A DNA stretch of 64,000 bases from Gnetum montanum (Eukaryota > Streptophyta > Gnetopsida > Gnetales > Gnetaceae), in NCBI GenBank assembly GCA_015680685.1, contig MNCI01000972.1:630-64629 (forward strand). The letters run 5' to 3'. How positions within the stretch are numbered: position 1 is the stretch's first letter; each line of letters opens with the position of its first letter. Position numbers and translations under genes: made by a program. This document shows positions 40,390 to 53,456 of the stretch, piece by piece. The notes beneath the pieces are model-generated. The model had not been told where the DNA came from, made no database searches, and saw nothing but the letters and a program-made list of their open reading frames with translations.

Positions 40390-43300
40390 AAAGGGGCACC
40401 CCTTAAGAGAAAGTAATATTATTGGCCAAGCCTAGTGCTTGACATTGAAGTTGAACATTACTAGCTATTGAGCATTTTATATTGTAGCCAAATTTAGTGT
40501 AGTTGGTGTTTTGATACCAAGCATCTATACGACATTTCCAAATAAAAAAATAATCTCGATAAGAGGATTTTCTAGGCCATTCGAAGGTGTTGCTTAGCAT
40601 AGTCATCTTTGAAGATACATAGAGGGAAACCAACAGATTGGTTAGGAATAAAAACTTGGAGAGATTGATACCATTTCCAAATTTGTCAAGAGAATAAGCA
40701 TTCCCANGATAGAAACTTGGAGAGATTGATACCATTTCCAAATTTGTCGAGAGAATAAGCATTCCCAACAGACATGCACAAAAGAGTCATTGCCTTGACA
40801 AATGGTGCATTTAGGGCAATCAACTCCTAAGAAGTGAAGCCTATGTTCGATGGGAAGACCTTGATGAATCAAGAACAAGTAAAAGAAACAATGCTTAGGT
40901 TGGGCCTTGGAAGTCCAAATACGATAAAAAATAGCTTTCCAATGGTGATCCTCAAGATGCACACTCCATCTTCTATTTAAAGTGGAAAGTTGAATTCTTG
41001 TGCATAAAACCAAGATTTTTCTTTAGAAAGGTGTAGGGAATGTAGAAGGAAACCATCGGGCCAAAATCAGTCATCATACCAAGGAGTATTATTGTGCAAC
41101 TTAGGAACACCAAAGTTGGAAAGAACATGCTCAATGTGCTGGTAAATATGAGTATCTTATCCTTGAAACCCCCATTTAACTTTGGCATGTTGCCAAGAGA
41201 GGGTAGTAGAATCATTCCTAGTAGAAAATAATTGAGCAACATGATGGAGATTGTGATTAGCAAAACGATTGGCCCTGTGAGAAAATTCTTCATAAAGACA
41301 ACCCAACCTTTTGTTTGAAAATAGGAGACCACCAAATGGAGTGCATCAACAAAGAGTTCAAGCTTAACTAGGTAGGTTTCCATTACAAAAAGCCTTTAAG
41401 TTGACTCCAACACCGCCAAATTTGCTTGAACAAGAAAGAACCTATAATCTTCTGAGAACCTCCGCTTATGATCCAATTGTTCTAATGAGTGTTTTTCCAT
41501 TTGTGGTGATTACCAAGACAAGACATATTATGCCTAAAAATAATCTTCCAAGCTTCATCTCCTTCTATACCACGAGTAACCCACTTGGAGGCCAAGAGAA
41601 TACTCTGGTGCTTAATAGAGGGGAGGCCTAAGCCCCCATGTTTCTTGCTTAAAATGCAAATATCCCAAGCGACTCGATGAAAAGCTTTGTGATTGTTCTT
41701 ATCCCCTCATAAAAAATTCTTAAGAATTTTGTTGATGCTTTGAAAGGAAGATTTGGAAGGAGCCATGAAGGAAGAGTAGTACATGTGAGTGGAGCTCAAA
41801 ATATCGTTAGCCACAATAAATCTACCTACAAGAGATAAGGGTTTAGAAGCCCATTTCAAAGCTTTATGTTTCACTTTTTCCACCACATTATTTCATAAGG
41901 TAGTGGGAGTAGAGAATAAAGCTATCGAGATACCCAAAAGGGTAAAAACATCTATAGGAGAAGCCTCTTGATATTAAAATGATAAGTCCAAGTAGGCCTT
42001 GGAGAGAAGCTAGATTGAATAACTTGTGTTTTGTTCCCATTAATTTTAGCTTCTGAGGCTCTAAAATAGATGTCAATGCAATCCAAGCCAGTGTTAAAAT
42101 TATTATGGTCCTCAAGCAAAGTGAGAAAAGTGTCATTCGCAAATTGGCTATAAATGAACTCTTTTCCTTCTTGTGGAAGAGAGATACCTCTTAACCTCAT
42201 AGAATCTTTGTGAGTTCTAAGAACAACTCCAAGAGAACCAGTAGCAAGGATAAAAAGATAAGGAGCTAAAGGGCATCCTTTTTGTATTGATTTTTGAAGC
42301 TTAATAGCCTTAGAGAAGGTTCCATTAATACAAATAATTAAAGAGGCCTCTAGTAAAACAAGATTGATATGTCTATCAAAAATAGTACCTAAGTTATGAT
42401 GCTTAACTACAATTTTGTAGCTTTTTAATTTATTAGCTATAGCTTTAGCAACAATTTTGTAGATAACATTTAAAAGAGTGATAGGGCACTAGTTGCTAAT
42501 GCACATACAATCTCCTAACTTTGCCAAAAGAACCTTTTTTAAGAGCTTCCTTATACACACTATAGACAAGATCTTGAAGAGTGGGCCAGAATTTCTTCAC
42601 AAATTCTATAGGAAGATCATCCATACCAGGGGCTTTTCCATCATGAAGTTGTTGAAGAGCCTTACCAAGATCCTGTTTAGAATGAAGAGTAGCATCACCA
42701 AAGATGGAATGATTAAAAGGAGTAATAGCTCTTAAGCAAGTATTAACTACAATGGGACTAATATCGTCTTTATAAAAAGTCCTAGAGTAAAGATTAAAAA
42801 AAGCCTGTAATATGTCAGTATTGGAAGTAAAGATATTATTATCGACTTGAATAGATGGGATTTTAGGGGATAGGTGTCCTCCTTTGAGGAGATGAAAAAA
42901 AAATCTTTAGTAGCCTAGTTCACCCATATAGAGCCAAGAAAGATGGGTGCGAAGGTGAGCACCTCTAGCTTCATGGTGATCCATAATATCCATGTTCTCC
43001 TTGGCAATTTTCAAGTAACAGAATTGAGCCTCAATAGCTTCACCTCTATTAATAGCATTTTGTAATAAAGATATTTCCTTATGAAGGTTGGACTTATGAG
43101 AATTTAGTTGAGAAGCCATTAATTTACCTGTATATTTGGAGAACCACTAGAGCCGATGCAGATTCCATATTTGCATCAATAAAGAGCAAAGGGAGCTACT
43201 GCTAAGAAAGGTAGTGTTAAAAATATAAAGGTCATTGGAAGAGTAGGAGCAGCCATAAAGTGAAAAAGACCAGTGAATAGGATAACGATAAGAAGGAACC

Positions 43301-44002
43301 TGGGTATAATCTACCTAAACATGAGCACCATTGATGGTAGTAAATTGAATAGAAGCATTCATAGACAGGTAGACCTGATCTAACTTGGAAGAAATGTAGG
43401 AGTCTCCATGCCTAGCATTGCTGCAAGTAAACCAATTAGAAGTACTACAAGAGGGCTAATTTTCATTAGCTTCTTGCAAATTCAATTTGCTCTTCAATGA
43501 AAGCCAAACGAAAAGCTCACTATTGTCTAAACCACCTCTATGTCCTCCAAACTTATCCTTTGGATGCTTAATCATATTAAAGTCTCCTACAATGATCCAA
43601 TTAGCTGTGGGTAGCTTGTGCCCAAGCCAATTCCAAAAACACTTCCGATCATGCAGGTTACAAGGAGCGTAGATGGAAATGAACCCTAGAATTTCATTAT
43701 TGTACTGTAACCGAACCCAACAACAATGCCTTGAATTCTCACAACCATGATCAATAACAGACTCCTGTCATTTACTATGAAGAAGAATTATAGCTTCCCC
43801 TTTGCCAAGTTCATGGTGGGAAGAGACATAATAACTATTGGGGAAAATACTCTTATAATAGGTTTGAAGATGGAATCCTTCGATTTTAACTTTTTAAATA
43901 CAAACAACATCTAGGGAATGCCCATGAATATAATCTCCAACTATATATCTTCTACAGGGATCCAAGAGTCCCCTAACATTTTATGAGCAACACTTCATTG
44001 TG
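40390..44002 (-). pseudogene. L1-type LINE ORF2 (endonuclease, reverse transcriptase, zf-RVT)
   Basis: The minus-strand domains are in order. The endonuclease starts near 44002 (NVRGLLDPCRRYIVGD), then WVRLQYNNEILGFISIYAPC, NWIIVGDFNMI near 43580. The RT has GKAPGMDDLPIEF near 42630, KGCPLAPYLFILA near 42260 and the catalytic FANDTFLTLL near 42130, where FADD is expected. The C-terminal reverse-transcriptase zinc-binding domain is at 40760-41010 (RIWTSKAQPKHCFFYL, DCPKCTICQGNDSFVHVCWEC). Stops and frameshifts are spread throughout. It is close to full length but lacks an evident poly(A) end below 40390. It lies just downstream of the RING gene, in opposite orientation. Confidence 0.85.
40640..40770. 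repeat. Duplicate segment around a single-N gap (assembly overlap)
   Basis: About 57 bases beginning AGAAACTTGGAGAGATTGAT occur on both sides of the N at 40707 with one difference. This is the typical result of two contigs with unmerged overlapping ends, so one copy is probably artificial. It interrupts the LINE C-terminal region. Confidence 0.8.
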
Positions 44003-44670
44003 GATGTGAAGATGAAAGAGGATCTCCCTCAACTACTAAAGCTTTAAAAGAATTCTTAGACTCAAAGCTATTTACGAAAGGATGACGAGCACTTGTTCTT
44101 CTACTAGTGGACTGATTAGCATTAGCAACAATCGTGGATTAGTACCATTTAGGGAAATCACTAAAGATAGGATTGTCACATGTGATTGAGGCATAATATT
44201 TCTAGGTAATTCACTCCTAGCCACTAGTAGCATCTTTTGGAGCCCCTTCTTAGTTAAGAAGATTCTTAGTAACATCAGTAGCCTCAATATTCTAAAAAAT
44301 AAGGATTATTCAAGGAGTGCACCTCAACAGTATCATTACCTATGTTCTTAGATATATTTTTATCTTTTAATTCTTTACTAACCTGTATAGCTAAAATTCT
44401 CTCAGCTTCAATCTTGGCTAGTAGCTTTGGACATTGAGCTTTTTGATTATTAGGATCAAGACAATAATAACAATGGTTTGGGAGCATAAGATATAAAATT
44501 TTTTGTACAAAAGTCTTTCCTTTCATAGTGGATTTGGAAAATTATTGATGTTTTTGTACAAAAGTGTTTTCTTGCTAAGAACAAGTTGATAGAATGATGG
44601 CACATGCTATGAATTGGCACTTGGATATTTCGAACAAATACCATAGTTTTATAAAACTTAATCAATCTTT
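44003..44670 (-). pseudogene. L1-type LINE ORF1, C-terminal zinc-knuckle part
   Basis: The frame at 44526-44284 contains CYYCLDPNNQKAQCP, a CCHC knuckle with Asn in place of His, followed by LLAKIEAERILAIQVS. Upstream, 44665-44456 has MCHHSINLFLARKHFCTK, partly repeated. Position directly upstream of ORF2 and the knuckle identify it as ORF1. The DUF4283 part is not visible, so the 5' end is truncated near 44670. Confidence 0.6.
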
Positions 44671-46199
44671 ATTCTATTTCTTGCTCAAGTGAACTTGGAA
44701 TTTCTATTGTGCATGGACTCTTATCTAGATTTTCCTAATTATTATGAAATTTTTCTATTGGATATTCTGTTGTAAACAAATGTATCTGCATTGATTTGAT
44801 AAAACCTAGGATTATGTATTAAGTTAAGATTTATAGTTACATGCATTCTTTATTAATTCTTGTTAGACAAGCTCTTGCATTGGTGATCTTGATTCGACCT
44901 TGGTGTTCCAGTACATCTAACCTTATGTGTTGCAGGTCTCTTGAACTATTAAGGTAGAGCAACTACTCTAGGCTTTATCATCTTGTAAGGATGTCAATGC
45001 ATCAATTAATGTATCATGATTATTCTCTTTGACATCTTTGTCCTCAAAGTCCTTGATGAATGTGGTACTTTATTAGTCTCTTTTGTCTATTTCAACCCTT
45101 ATTTTGCTTGAATAAGACATCTTGGATATTAGGAGGACATCTTTCCTAAGTGTTGAGAGTTGTAGAATGAAATCTATATGACTAACAAGACATGTACTTG
45201 GTAAGAAAAATATCTATCTTAGGCTATAAATATCTACAAGTAGAGACCTACTTTTCCTTCGAAAGTAGACATTGTTGTATCCACTTTTTTGGTTTCACAA
45301 TAATCAAAACTAAGTGTGGTTTTAACATTTTTTTCATCCAAGATTGCCTAAACACAATGCTATATGACACATTTTCAATTCCTAGAAGCCTCCAAGGACC
45401 ATCTTGGCTCATAACCTAGCATATGAGCATCATTTTCAATTATCCCAGAAAAGTTCAAGAATGAAAATTTTTCTAAGTATTGTTGGTAATGTTGATGCTA
45501 AGCTTGATACAGTGTCAACATCATCTCTAGGCCACCTTGTGTACATCACCTACATCAAAATTACTATTGAACCTCCAATTCAATCTTGCAAGACATTGAA
45601 AAAATCATCTACAATAGTCTTGATCTCATAGACATCAAATTCTAGCATTTTGTTGAGTTAACCTTGGAATCCTAAGAGCACCTACATCATCACTCTTGGC
45701 TACTCCATAGCACTTCTCACCTATATTTTCATCTCAATCTTGGCTCCTCAAGGTCTTCGATGACCAATTGACATTGATTCCAAGGAACCAAAGGTCAATA
45801 TTTTCTTATTTGAAGGTAGTCTTGGGATACAAGAATCAAAATTTTCCTAAGCCTAATAGGTAATGTTTATATCAATGTCAAAATCAATGTCATCTTACGT
45901 ACATTAGCATATCATCAAGTTCAGCATTCAATAGTATTTCTTAGGTCTATGAGCCTCTTAGTATCCTACAAGAATAATTACAATTCATTTTGACATCACT
46001 TTAGGCATACTAGATGCTTGGAAAGACAACCTAAAAAAATACTAAAAATTTTTCTAAAGTCCTTGGTTGACGTTGATGCTTACATCAATGTCAATGTCCA
46101 CATTTGCACTTAAGGAACTTGCATCTTATAACCATTTATCATCATACTTTACATTCGACATCATCTCCTAGCTTCATGAGCTCTAATGAATCATTAGTT
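44671..46199. repeat. Decayed repeat-like region with recurring TTGATGTCAATGTC motifs
   Basis: No coding frame is supported. Diverged segments beginning AAAATTTTxCTAAG and containing GGTAATGTTxATxxxxATxxAGTGTCAA recur near 45462, 45838 and 46044. Similar text (GACATTGATGTAGTGTTAAC) continues beyond the LTR at about 47560. It may be the long leader of the gypsy element whose gag starts after 47880. Confidence 0.3.
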
Positions 46200-47132
46200 G
46201 GATGGGATATTGCTTATGGGCTATCATTGATGCTATATTGCATCTGTTTGACAACAAGTTAATTTTTGTCCACCAACAATATTGTATCTACAATGTCGCA
46301 TATTCGATATCGTAGCACAAGCTACGTCATCATAGATCTGATATCGTAAGATGTGCACTGCCTATAAATACAACACTTGGGCACACAAATCCAGAGAACT
46401 TTCATTCCATCCTTAGGTTAGCTCTTGTAGTTTGTTTTCATAATTTTATCAATAAAGTGAATGCTCGCAGTGTGGTGTTGAGTAGTTGTACAAAATCTTT
46501 ATTCGAGTGAAATGTACTTGGGCATAGTTCATGATCGAAAATAAAGATTGAGATTTCTTTTCATCATTATAGCATCCACTTAGTTTTATTGTTTTACTTC
46601 GCATAGTTTTTACTATTTTCTTAGTTTAATCATTTACATTTCTAAGTACTTTACTTTCTTTTTCATTAGTAAAGTGGAATGAGTACAAATGGTTTTAAGA
46701 ATTTAAGTGTAATCATTTGGTAATCATAATAGTATTATTTCTTGGTTAGCCTAATAGCATAACACTTGGTAAGCCAGTAACAGTTACATGAGCCCAAGGT
46801 ATGTACAGTAAGCCAAGACCAAATGCTCATTGCTCTAGGCTAGAGTAGATTTACATTATTGTCATTACTCAGACCTATGACTAAATTTCATTCCCAATTA
46901 TATTTATCTTTAGGAGTAATTAGGGCCTAACAACATCAATTATTATATGCCTCACTTTGAACTAAACCATACATGACAAAGCTACCACTTGTCCAAGTGG
47001 GAAGACATTGTCCTGCGATCAATGCTTAATAATCTAGATGCCACAACTAGTCTCATCCATGGAATTCGATTGGATCATGCTTGAATGCTTGTGATTTGTA
47101 TGGTTGGGTGTAGGGGTACCTACCACTCATCA
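46200..47132 (+). repeat. Solo LTR of the palindrome family (older copy)
   Basis: The right end is clear: TTGTATGGTTGGGTGTAGGGGTACC...CTCATCA at 47126-47132. A TATA box CCTATAAATAC is near 46361, preceded by GATATCGTAG and GATATCGTAAG. AATAAAG is present near 46455 and 46538, and CTTGGTAAGCCAGTAA near 46764. The left end is less certain, near GGATGGGATATTGC at 46200; AGTTG/AGTTC would be a 4-of-5 target duplication. No internal element sequence is attached. Confidence 0.65.
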
Positions 47133-47879
47133 AGTTCCTTGGCATCCTCATGACACAATTCAACATTAGTTTGAATGCCAGAAGGGGTCCTAAAGGCTTG
47201 AACTTGTAGTAAAAAAAATTGGAAAAATTTTTGTAACTTTGAATGACATTAAAGTTGATGCTAGTATAAGCTTTAGCATCACCTCTTGTATGACTCATAG
47301 AACTTAATATTCCAAGTCAAACTTGCAAAAAATCAACTCCAAATGAATTTCACTTAATTTTAACGTCAAATTTTGCAACCCTAACCTTATAAATATGGGA
47401 TCAAAATCCATATTTTGGAGCTAGTTTCTTGAGATCTATAGCACTTTTCAAGATTTCAAGAGATTAAGAGCATGAACATTAGGCATCTGAGCATCTCTTG
47501 CATGCTTCATTATCACCGTGAGTTCAATTTGGTGCCTAAGTCTCTAATAGTCCAAGCATTGACATTGATGTAGTGTTAACATCAATCAGGTAATTCTTAC
47601 ATTAGTTTCCAAGATTCAAATTTTTTCAATATGAGTGTCAACATCTAGAGTTAGAATTTTTTTGGCTTCAAAACAACCCTATTCTGACCTTGAATTAGTT
47701 CTGGTTAGCATCGACAACTTCCCCATTCATATATTCATCCTTCAAAGGTTCAATTTCACTTTCAAAACCCACATTTCCCTCAAAATTGGGTTATTATTAT
47801 CAATTTTATTTCACTTATGTTTTTCACAAGCACTTGTAGCTTGGGCCCTTCATAGGAGGCAAACACTGCTTATTCATTA
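47133..47879. other. Unassigned, probably gypsy leader
   Basis: Non-coding and rich in CAACATTGATGT-like text related to 45440-46100, so the two sides of the solo LTR probably belong to one older element. Nothing else was recognised. Confidence 0.3.
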
Positions 47880-50800
47880 ATTAAGCTTTTTAATTACTTT
47901 GGAAGAGGATGAAATGGTCCATTTTCTGGAACCATTCCTACCTAACCCAAGCCATCCCATTGAGTTGGATCAATTCAAACAAGCTATGTTAGTAAAGTCC
48001 CTAGTCATTAGAGATGAAGTCTAGAAAATGGTGAGTGTTGAAATTCAATAAATACAAATTATTGGGGATAATCTCGTGGGACATGCTAATATCAATTTCA
48101 GTAGAAGGAATAACTAATTTCAAGACTAACATAGCAACAGAAGTGATGGCATCAACATCCATAGCGATGATGAAGAGGAATATCCCCATATTTCCCTATT
48201 TGCAAACCTGTTCCATAAACCACATTCATTACCTCAAAGTTCTATTTTATAGCATGTAAATCTCATTGGTTTCAATATTTGTTTTTCTATGCACATACCT
48301 CAATCTGTTACTCCCATAGTTCTACTTTAGCCAATCTCATAGTCACTGCCCCACCTATGACTAACTTACCACTAGCCTACAATCTCTTCCCAAGCACAAC
48401 TATAGTCAATCCTCAAACTCAACTATGGTACAAGGTGTTAACCCGCCACGTAACCCTTTTCAAGCCTTATTCCACATGGTCCCAGTTTAGCAGTTGTAGG
48501 TTTCTCTACATTTTTTCTTATGCTCATCTACACACCACATTCCTTATCACAATGTCACACCATCAATTCCTATGCCTACCATGGCACTTGTTGAACTAGC
48601 CTTACCAACTCAAAATATTCCTAGGGCTTCTCTTGAATTAATGTTGTTACTTTAAGATCTATCCTCTAGGATACAAGTGAATGAGGATCAAATCTAAAAG
48701 GTAGTTACATTACATGGGAGTGGTCCTACCATCTCCATTGCCAATCTCCTTGTCAAACCTATTAGTCCCTTAATCCTACTTACTCAAGTTTTTAAAGAAG
48801 CCTTACTACCAAATTTTACTAAGTACAATGGGAAGTCTAATCCCAAAAATCATGTAATTACTTTTTTTAATGAATGTATATTGCTAGCCAATTATCCCTA
48901 CATCATCCTCATAAGTTTTTCCAACTTCCTAACTCACAAGACACTAGAATTGTATAGATCCTTCTCCATGGATCTATTGCTTCCTTGGAGCAGCTCTTCA
49001 CCACCTTCATGAAGAGGTTTAAGTACAACATCATCAAGGATTACACTTTGCAAAATCTTCTTGTAATCAAATAAGTCTACAATAAGTTCATCTCCAAGTT
49101 AATGGAGGTCACACTTTTACTTTTCATGAATAGTTTTTGGATATCTTTAAAGAAGTTGTAAATGACTAGATTAGAGGTAAGCTAGTTTATTTTAGGCCAC
49201 TTAGCCTTCATGATGTCATTACTTCTATCAAGCACATTAAAGAGATGTTGGTCCAATGCAATGATCCAAAGTGAATCAACTTTCATAATAAGCCTAACAA
49301 AGCATCCAACAAGGAGAAATCTTCCTAAAACATGAGACAAACAATGGCATCCAAGGACCAAACTTTAGTTGTTTCATCAGCAAACAATTATGGAAATGCA
49401 TGGAACAAGAATTCTAATGCTAAGCCTAATGATAGAACAAAATACTCATTCAATGGTGGACATAGAAGTTCATCCAAATATAGGTCCGAATATCACAAGT
49501 TCATAATGACCGACACAAAAATTTATAATATGTTTTTGAAAGAGGGACATATTACCCCAAAATAGGTCTTGGAATAAATAAGAGCATGATTCAAAAGGCT
49601 TCAAACTTTGGCTATTAATGTTTCCTAGTGGGTGGAAGGGGAACCACCTATCCCGAAGTGATATAATCCTAACAAATTTTATTATTATCATGAGCTTGTA
49701 GAATGTAATATTGATAATTGTAACATACTAAAGCATGATGTTCAAGTCTTGATGGAAAAAGGAGAATTTGTATTTGACACTTTGATGTAATTGGATTTTT
49801 CAAGACCCATTGAACACCCATTCCAGCAGGATTTTAGCCTTCCAATTAGAGAGCAAGATCTTTGTAATCCAAATGAGTGCTTCCCAAAATGCTTCCTATT
49901 CATCCCCTTAGTTAAATTAAGAAAACTTGAAAAATATCATTTGTCATCAACCATCCTTGGAATGATGCCAACTTGTCTCCATCACCAAATGTAAATAAGA
50001 CTCCATTGATCATTGACATGACTCCTCACTATGATGAAGTTTCTACTTAGTCACATTCCACTTTTAATTATCCTCTATTTCCATTAAGGAATTACCTTTT
50101 GTTGTCAATGTCATTGAAATCTATTAGCTATTCTCCTATTTTACATTATGTTATACATCCTTGATCTTGGCCATTCTTCCCATCTAAGTCATTAGAGCCT
50201 TCATTGCTTCCTATCCCAACATCACTAGTCAAGAACTTAATGTGAGTCCAAAAGAAGGCCAAGAAAAACAAAGGTAAGGAGAAAGAATAGGCTACCACAC
50301 AACTCATTCAATTTTTTAAAGTCTCCTTTCAAGTTGAACCTGGCACCTCCTTGTCTCTCCCCATTGTCATACCAATTGCTATTACATCAAATTCAATCCC
50401 TCCCACATCTACAACTAACTAAGGAGGTAATACCTAGGGGCAAAGCTTTACCACAAATTGCATAATAATGAAATCAAAAGGAATGAATCTTTCCCTCTTT
50501 GATTTGATTTTGACCTCAAATGAGCATTTTTTTGATGCTAGAGGAATTACTCAAACTAATCATAGTATCCACAAATATTTAGCCTTACATCTAAGTAATC
50601 TTATATATTCTCAATGCTCCAAGGTATGAGGAAAATTGCTTGGTTTTCAAAGAAAAAATATTAAAACTCATCCTACAACAGGTGTTGTATGTCAACTTTT
50701 GATATACATCACAATACAAGTCAAGGACAATGTGTCCCTATCTTTTGTGCACATTGATGATGGAGTTGAAACCAATATCATTTCATGGTTTTCCGTCAAG

Positions 50801-51160
50801 CATTTCAACCTCAAAAAATAGGTCATGCACTCTAACTATAACTCCTCTTTTATCTCGATTAGTGGGGATATAGTAGAAATCTTAGGTGCAATTACATTGA
50901 TTTTTTTAATAGAAAATTGTACCACATCTGAAGCAATTTTTGTAGTCATTAGGAATTCATCTAATATAAAATACTATTTTAGAAAAACCTTGGTTAGCCT
51001 ATCATCAAGCTCTCTTCTCCTTTAGATCAAGAAATCCATTTTCCCTACAACGATAAAGAAGTAGTGATTCATTTGAATCCTAATGTGCCTACTATACCAC
51101 ATCTTGATCTCATAGGGGAGACTAGCCTAGGGTCCTTGCTGACGTTGATTGGATAAACCT
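47880..51160 (+). pseudogene. Ty3/gypsy (Tat/Ogre-like) gag and protease, heavily decayed
   Basis: A gag core is recognisable at 48960-49130 (LHGSIASLEQLFTTFMKRFK, YNIIKDYTLQNLL, then FISKLMEV). A Tat-type knuckle region follows at about 49670-49790 (YYYHELVECNIDNC, then VLMEKGEF, resembling YC.FHR..GH.T..C..L...I..L...G). An aspartic-protease block IDDGVETNIIS is near 50755, where plant Tat elements have IDGG...N. After a weak tail to about 51160 (DLIGETSLGSLLTLIG) no RT is seen. Stops are very frequent, so this is among the oldest insertions in the window. Lineage assignment is tentative. Confidence 0.55.
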
Positions 51161-52069
51161 CTGCTAAACAACAAAGTGTCAACAAGTCTAAACCTAACAT
51201 CTCCTAGTTGTCTAGTACATAGGAGTTTGTGCACCTAGCATTTAGTTAATTAGACATGGTTGAATCAATTGAAATCATGAAAGGTCCTACAATATCATAA
51301 GCTAGAAACACCATTGCCAAAGCATAGCCTTTATAATAACCTAATCCTCCTAATTTCTCTTTCCCCTCCTTGGTTATTTTAATTTGTATTAACATTTTCT
51401 TTTTATTCCTACTCAATTTTTATGTTTCTTAGCTTATTTACATATTTGCAATATTTACATATTTTCTTAGCTTAGTTTTATTTATGCTCTATTACCATTG
51501 TTAGATTTCCTTTCATCCATATCTACATTTCTATGTTTACTTTAAGTTATTTGCATCACATTAGTTTTTATTTTGTGCTACAAAATTAAAATAGAAAAAC
51601 ATAAACACATCAACTTAGAAAGAACCCATAAACATAGAAAACTTCAACACTACAAACACATAAAACCCAAACTCCATAAAGAATAATAATATCTATATCA
51701 TAGCCACTATCCATAGAATGTCCATCACCAAACATCCCACCAACAAAAATGCATAACATTTATTAAAAATACAAAAAACCAAAAATAATTCTCATCCTAA
51801 CATCTATCTCTCTTAATCTTGGCTACCCAAAGCCCCATCATGAGAAGGAAAGATCTTCCCCTTTACTTTTGCATCTTCTCTATCCTTCACTCTGCTAATA
51901 GAACCTCCTAGAGCTTCCACACCTGTGATAACAAGAAAAAGCAAAAATGGTAAAAACATAAAAATCCATAAAAATACTAACATAAATAACATTTAAAATT
52001 ACAAAAATGCTAAGACTAACAAAGATAAAAATAAATAAAAATATGTTAGCTAAAACATTTTCCCTTACC
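51161..52069. other. Unassigned, A/T-rich
   Basis: T-rich to 51550, then A-rich (AAAACATAAACACATCAAC) to 52069. No open frame, no family recognised. Confidence 0.4.
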
Positions 52070-52725
52070 TATAGATGTGCTACTAGGACTCACTTTGTCT
52101 CTATCATCTCCCACAATCACTTCCACTTTAGAGGCCTCATATTTGAGCACATCAACTAACTTCTTACTGATCTCCTATATCAAAAGGAATGATATGCCAA
52201 AATCATCTACCTGCACATTTTGTACATCTGGTAAGGAAGGATCTTCTACACTAGGTTCTCTCTCCATCCAGCTACTTTCCTCTCTAAGCCTTGATTCTAA
52301 TGCCTGGATTTCTTTCACCTTTCTTTATACAATCATGCACTCCTCAAAAGCCTCTAATGCATTACTTACTTCCATTTTCTTAATCAATATATCCCTTACT
52401 CTCCTTCCTATTCTTTCTTCCTTAAGTTGTTTCAAAAGGAGCAAATTTTTCTTCTTATAAAACAACTTATTTCTCCTATGTTATTTCCCCTAGTGTTCCC
52501 AAGCCAAATGACTATCCCTCAACTTGTTATTTAAAGTTTCCATGGTCAATAATAGCTTACACTACTAAACGGTATGAGTAGCCACCATGGAGTTTAGAGA
52601 ATTCCTTAGATGTCAATAGCAAGAAGTTGTGGGGTTGTGATGTATCATCATACTACCATGAAGATTAGCCTCTAGGTTCCCTACCTTCTCTTCTAAATTT
52701 TTGATCTTAAAGACCATTTTCTCCC
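52070..52725 (-). pseudogene. Coiled-coil coding remnant, unknown protein
   Basis: Minus-strand frames contain KNLEEKVGNLEANLHG near 52690, MVATHTV and LLTMETLNNKLRDSHLAWEH near 52500-52580, then a long acidic part: KKMEVSNALEAFEECMIV, IQALESRLREESSWMER and SKVEVIVGDDRDKVSPSS, to about 52080. Heptads of Leu/Ile suggest a coiled coil. It is read in the same direction as the gypsy integrase end at 53460 and is separated from it only by the solo LTR, so it may be a downstream ORF of that element or host sequence. I do not recognise it. Confidence 0.35.
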
Positions 52726-53456
52726 TGATGAGTGGCAAGGTACCCCTACACTCAACCATACAAATACAAGCGCTTCACGCACGATCCGGTCAAACTCCGC
52801 AGATGGACTAGTTGTGGTATCTAGACAGTTACTCGTAGATCGCAATTCGCTATCTTCCCACCTAGACTAGTATTAGCTCTTTTACATATGGTTTAGTCCA
52901 GAGTGAGGTGTATGATGTGTTCCTACACTAATGCTACTCCTAGGTATGATGGGAAATAATATCAACTAAGCTAGGAGAGAGAGGGTGAGAGAGAATCTAA
53001 ACTAGCCTAAATGCGATGAGTATCCGTTCCTTAATCATCCATACACATCTTGGACCTCGTGCATGACTACCACTGGGATTACCAAACGCATGGCCTAGGT
53101 ATGCTACTAGGTTACCAAGTAATCACACTTAAATGCTTGTGATTAAGTCATACTCATTCCGCGTTACTAGGAGATAAGGGTAGAGAGATATTAACTAAGA
53201 AAGCAATAAATAACAATAACAATTAAATAATTAAGCTAAGTGGATGCTGCAATGATGAAGTAATCTCGATCTTTATTGCCGGTCATGTGCGTGTCCAAGT
53301 ACATCATACTCAAATAAGGATGCCAGACAATTACAATCANTTTATAGATGAGGAGACAGGTTGCGATATCACACACGTGATATCACTTCTAGGCTGCGAT
53401 ATCACTTACACAATATCATGGATGTGATATCGCAGCCAACAATTCATGGCTCATCA
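52726..53456 (-). repeat. Solo LTR of the palindrome family
   Basis: TGATGAG at 52726 and CTCATCA at 53450-53456 are both intact. The flanks CTCCC (52721-52725) and CTCAC (53457-53461) form a target duplication with one change. Palindromes of the GATATCACACACGTGATATC type are near 53360-53440. A single N at 53340 replaces part of the LTR, probably the region around the TATA box. It lies in the integrase region of a minus-strand gypsy element. Confidence 0.8.

Noticed and set aside
52077-52460. 127-codon Ser/Leu-rich plus-strand frame
   Set aside because: The minus strand encodes a coherent acidic coiled coil; the plus frame is its shadow.
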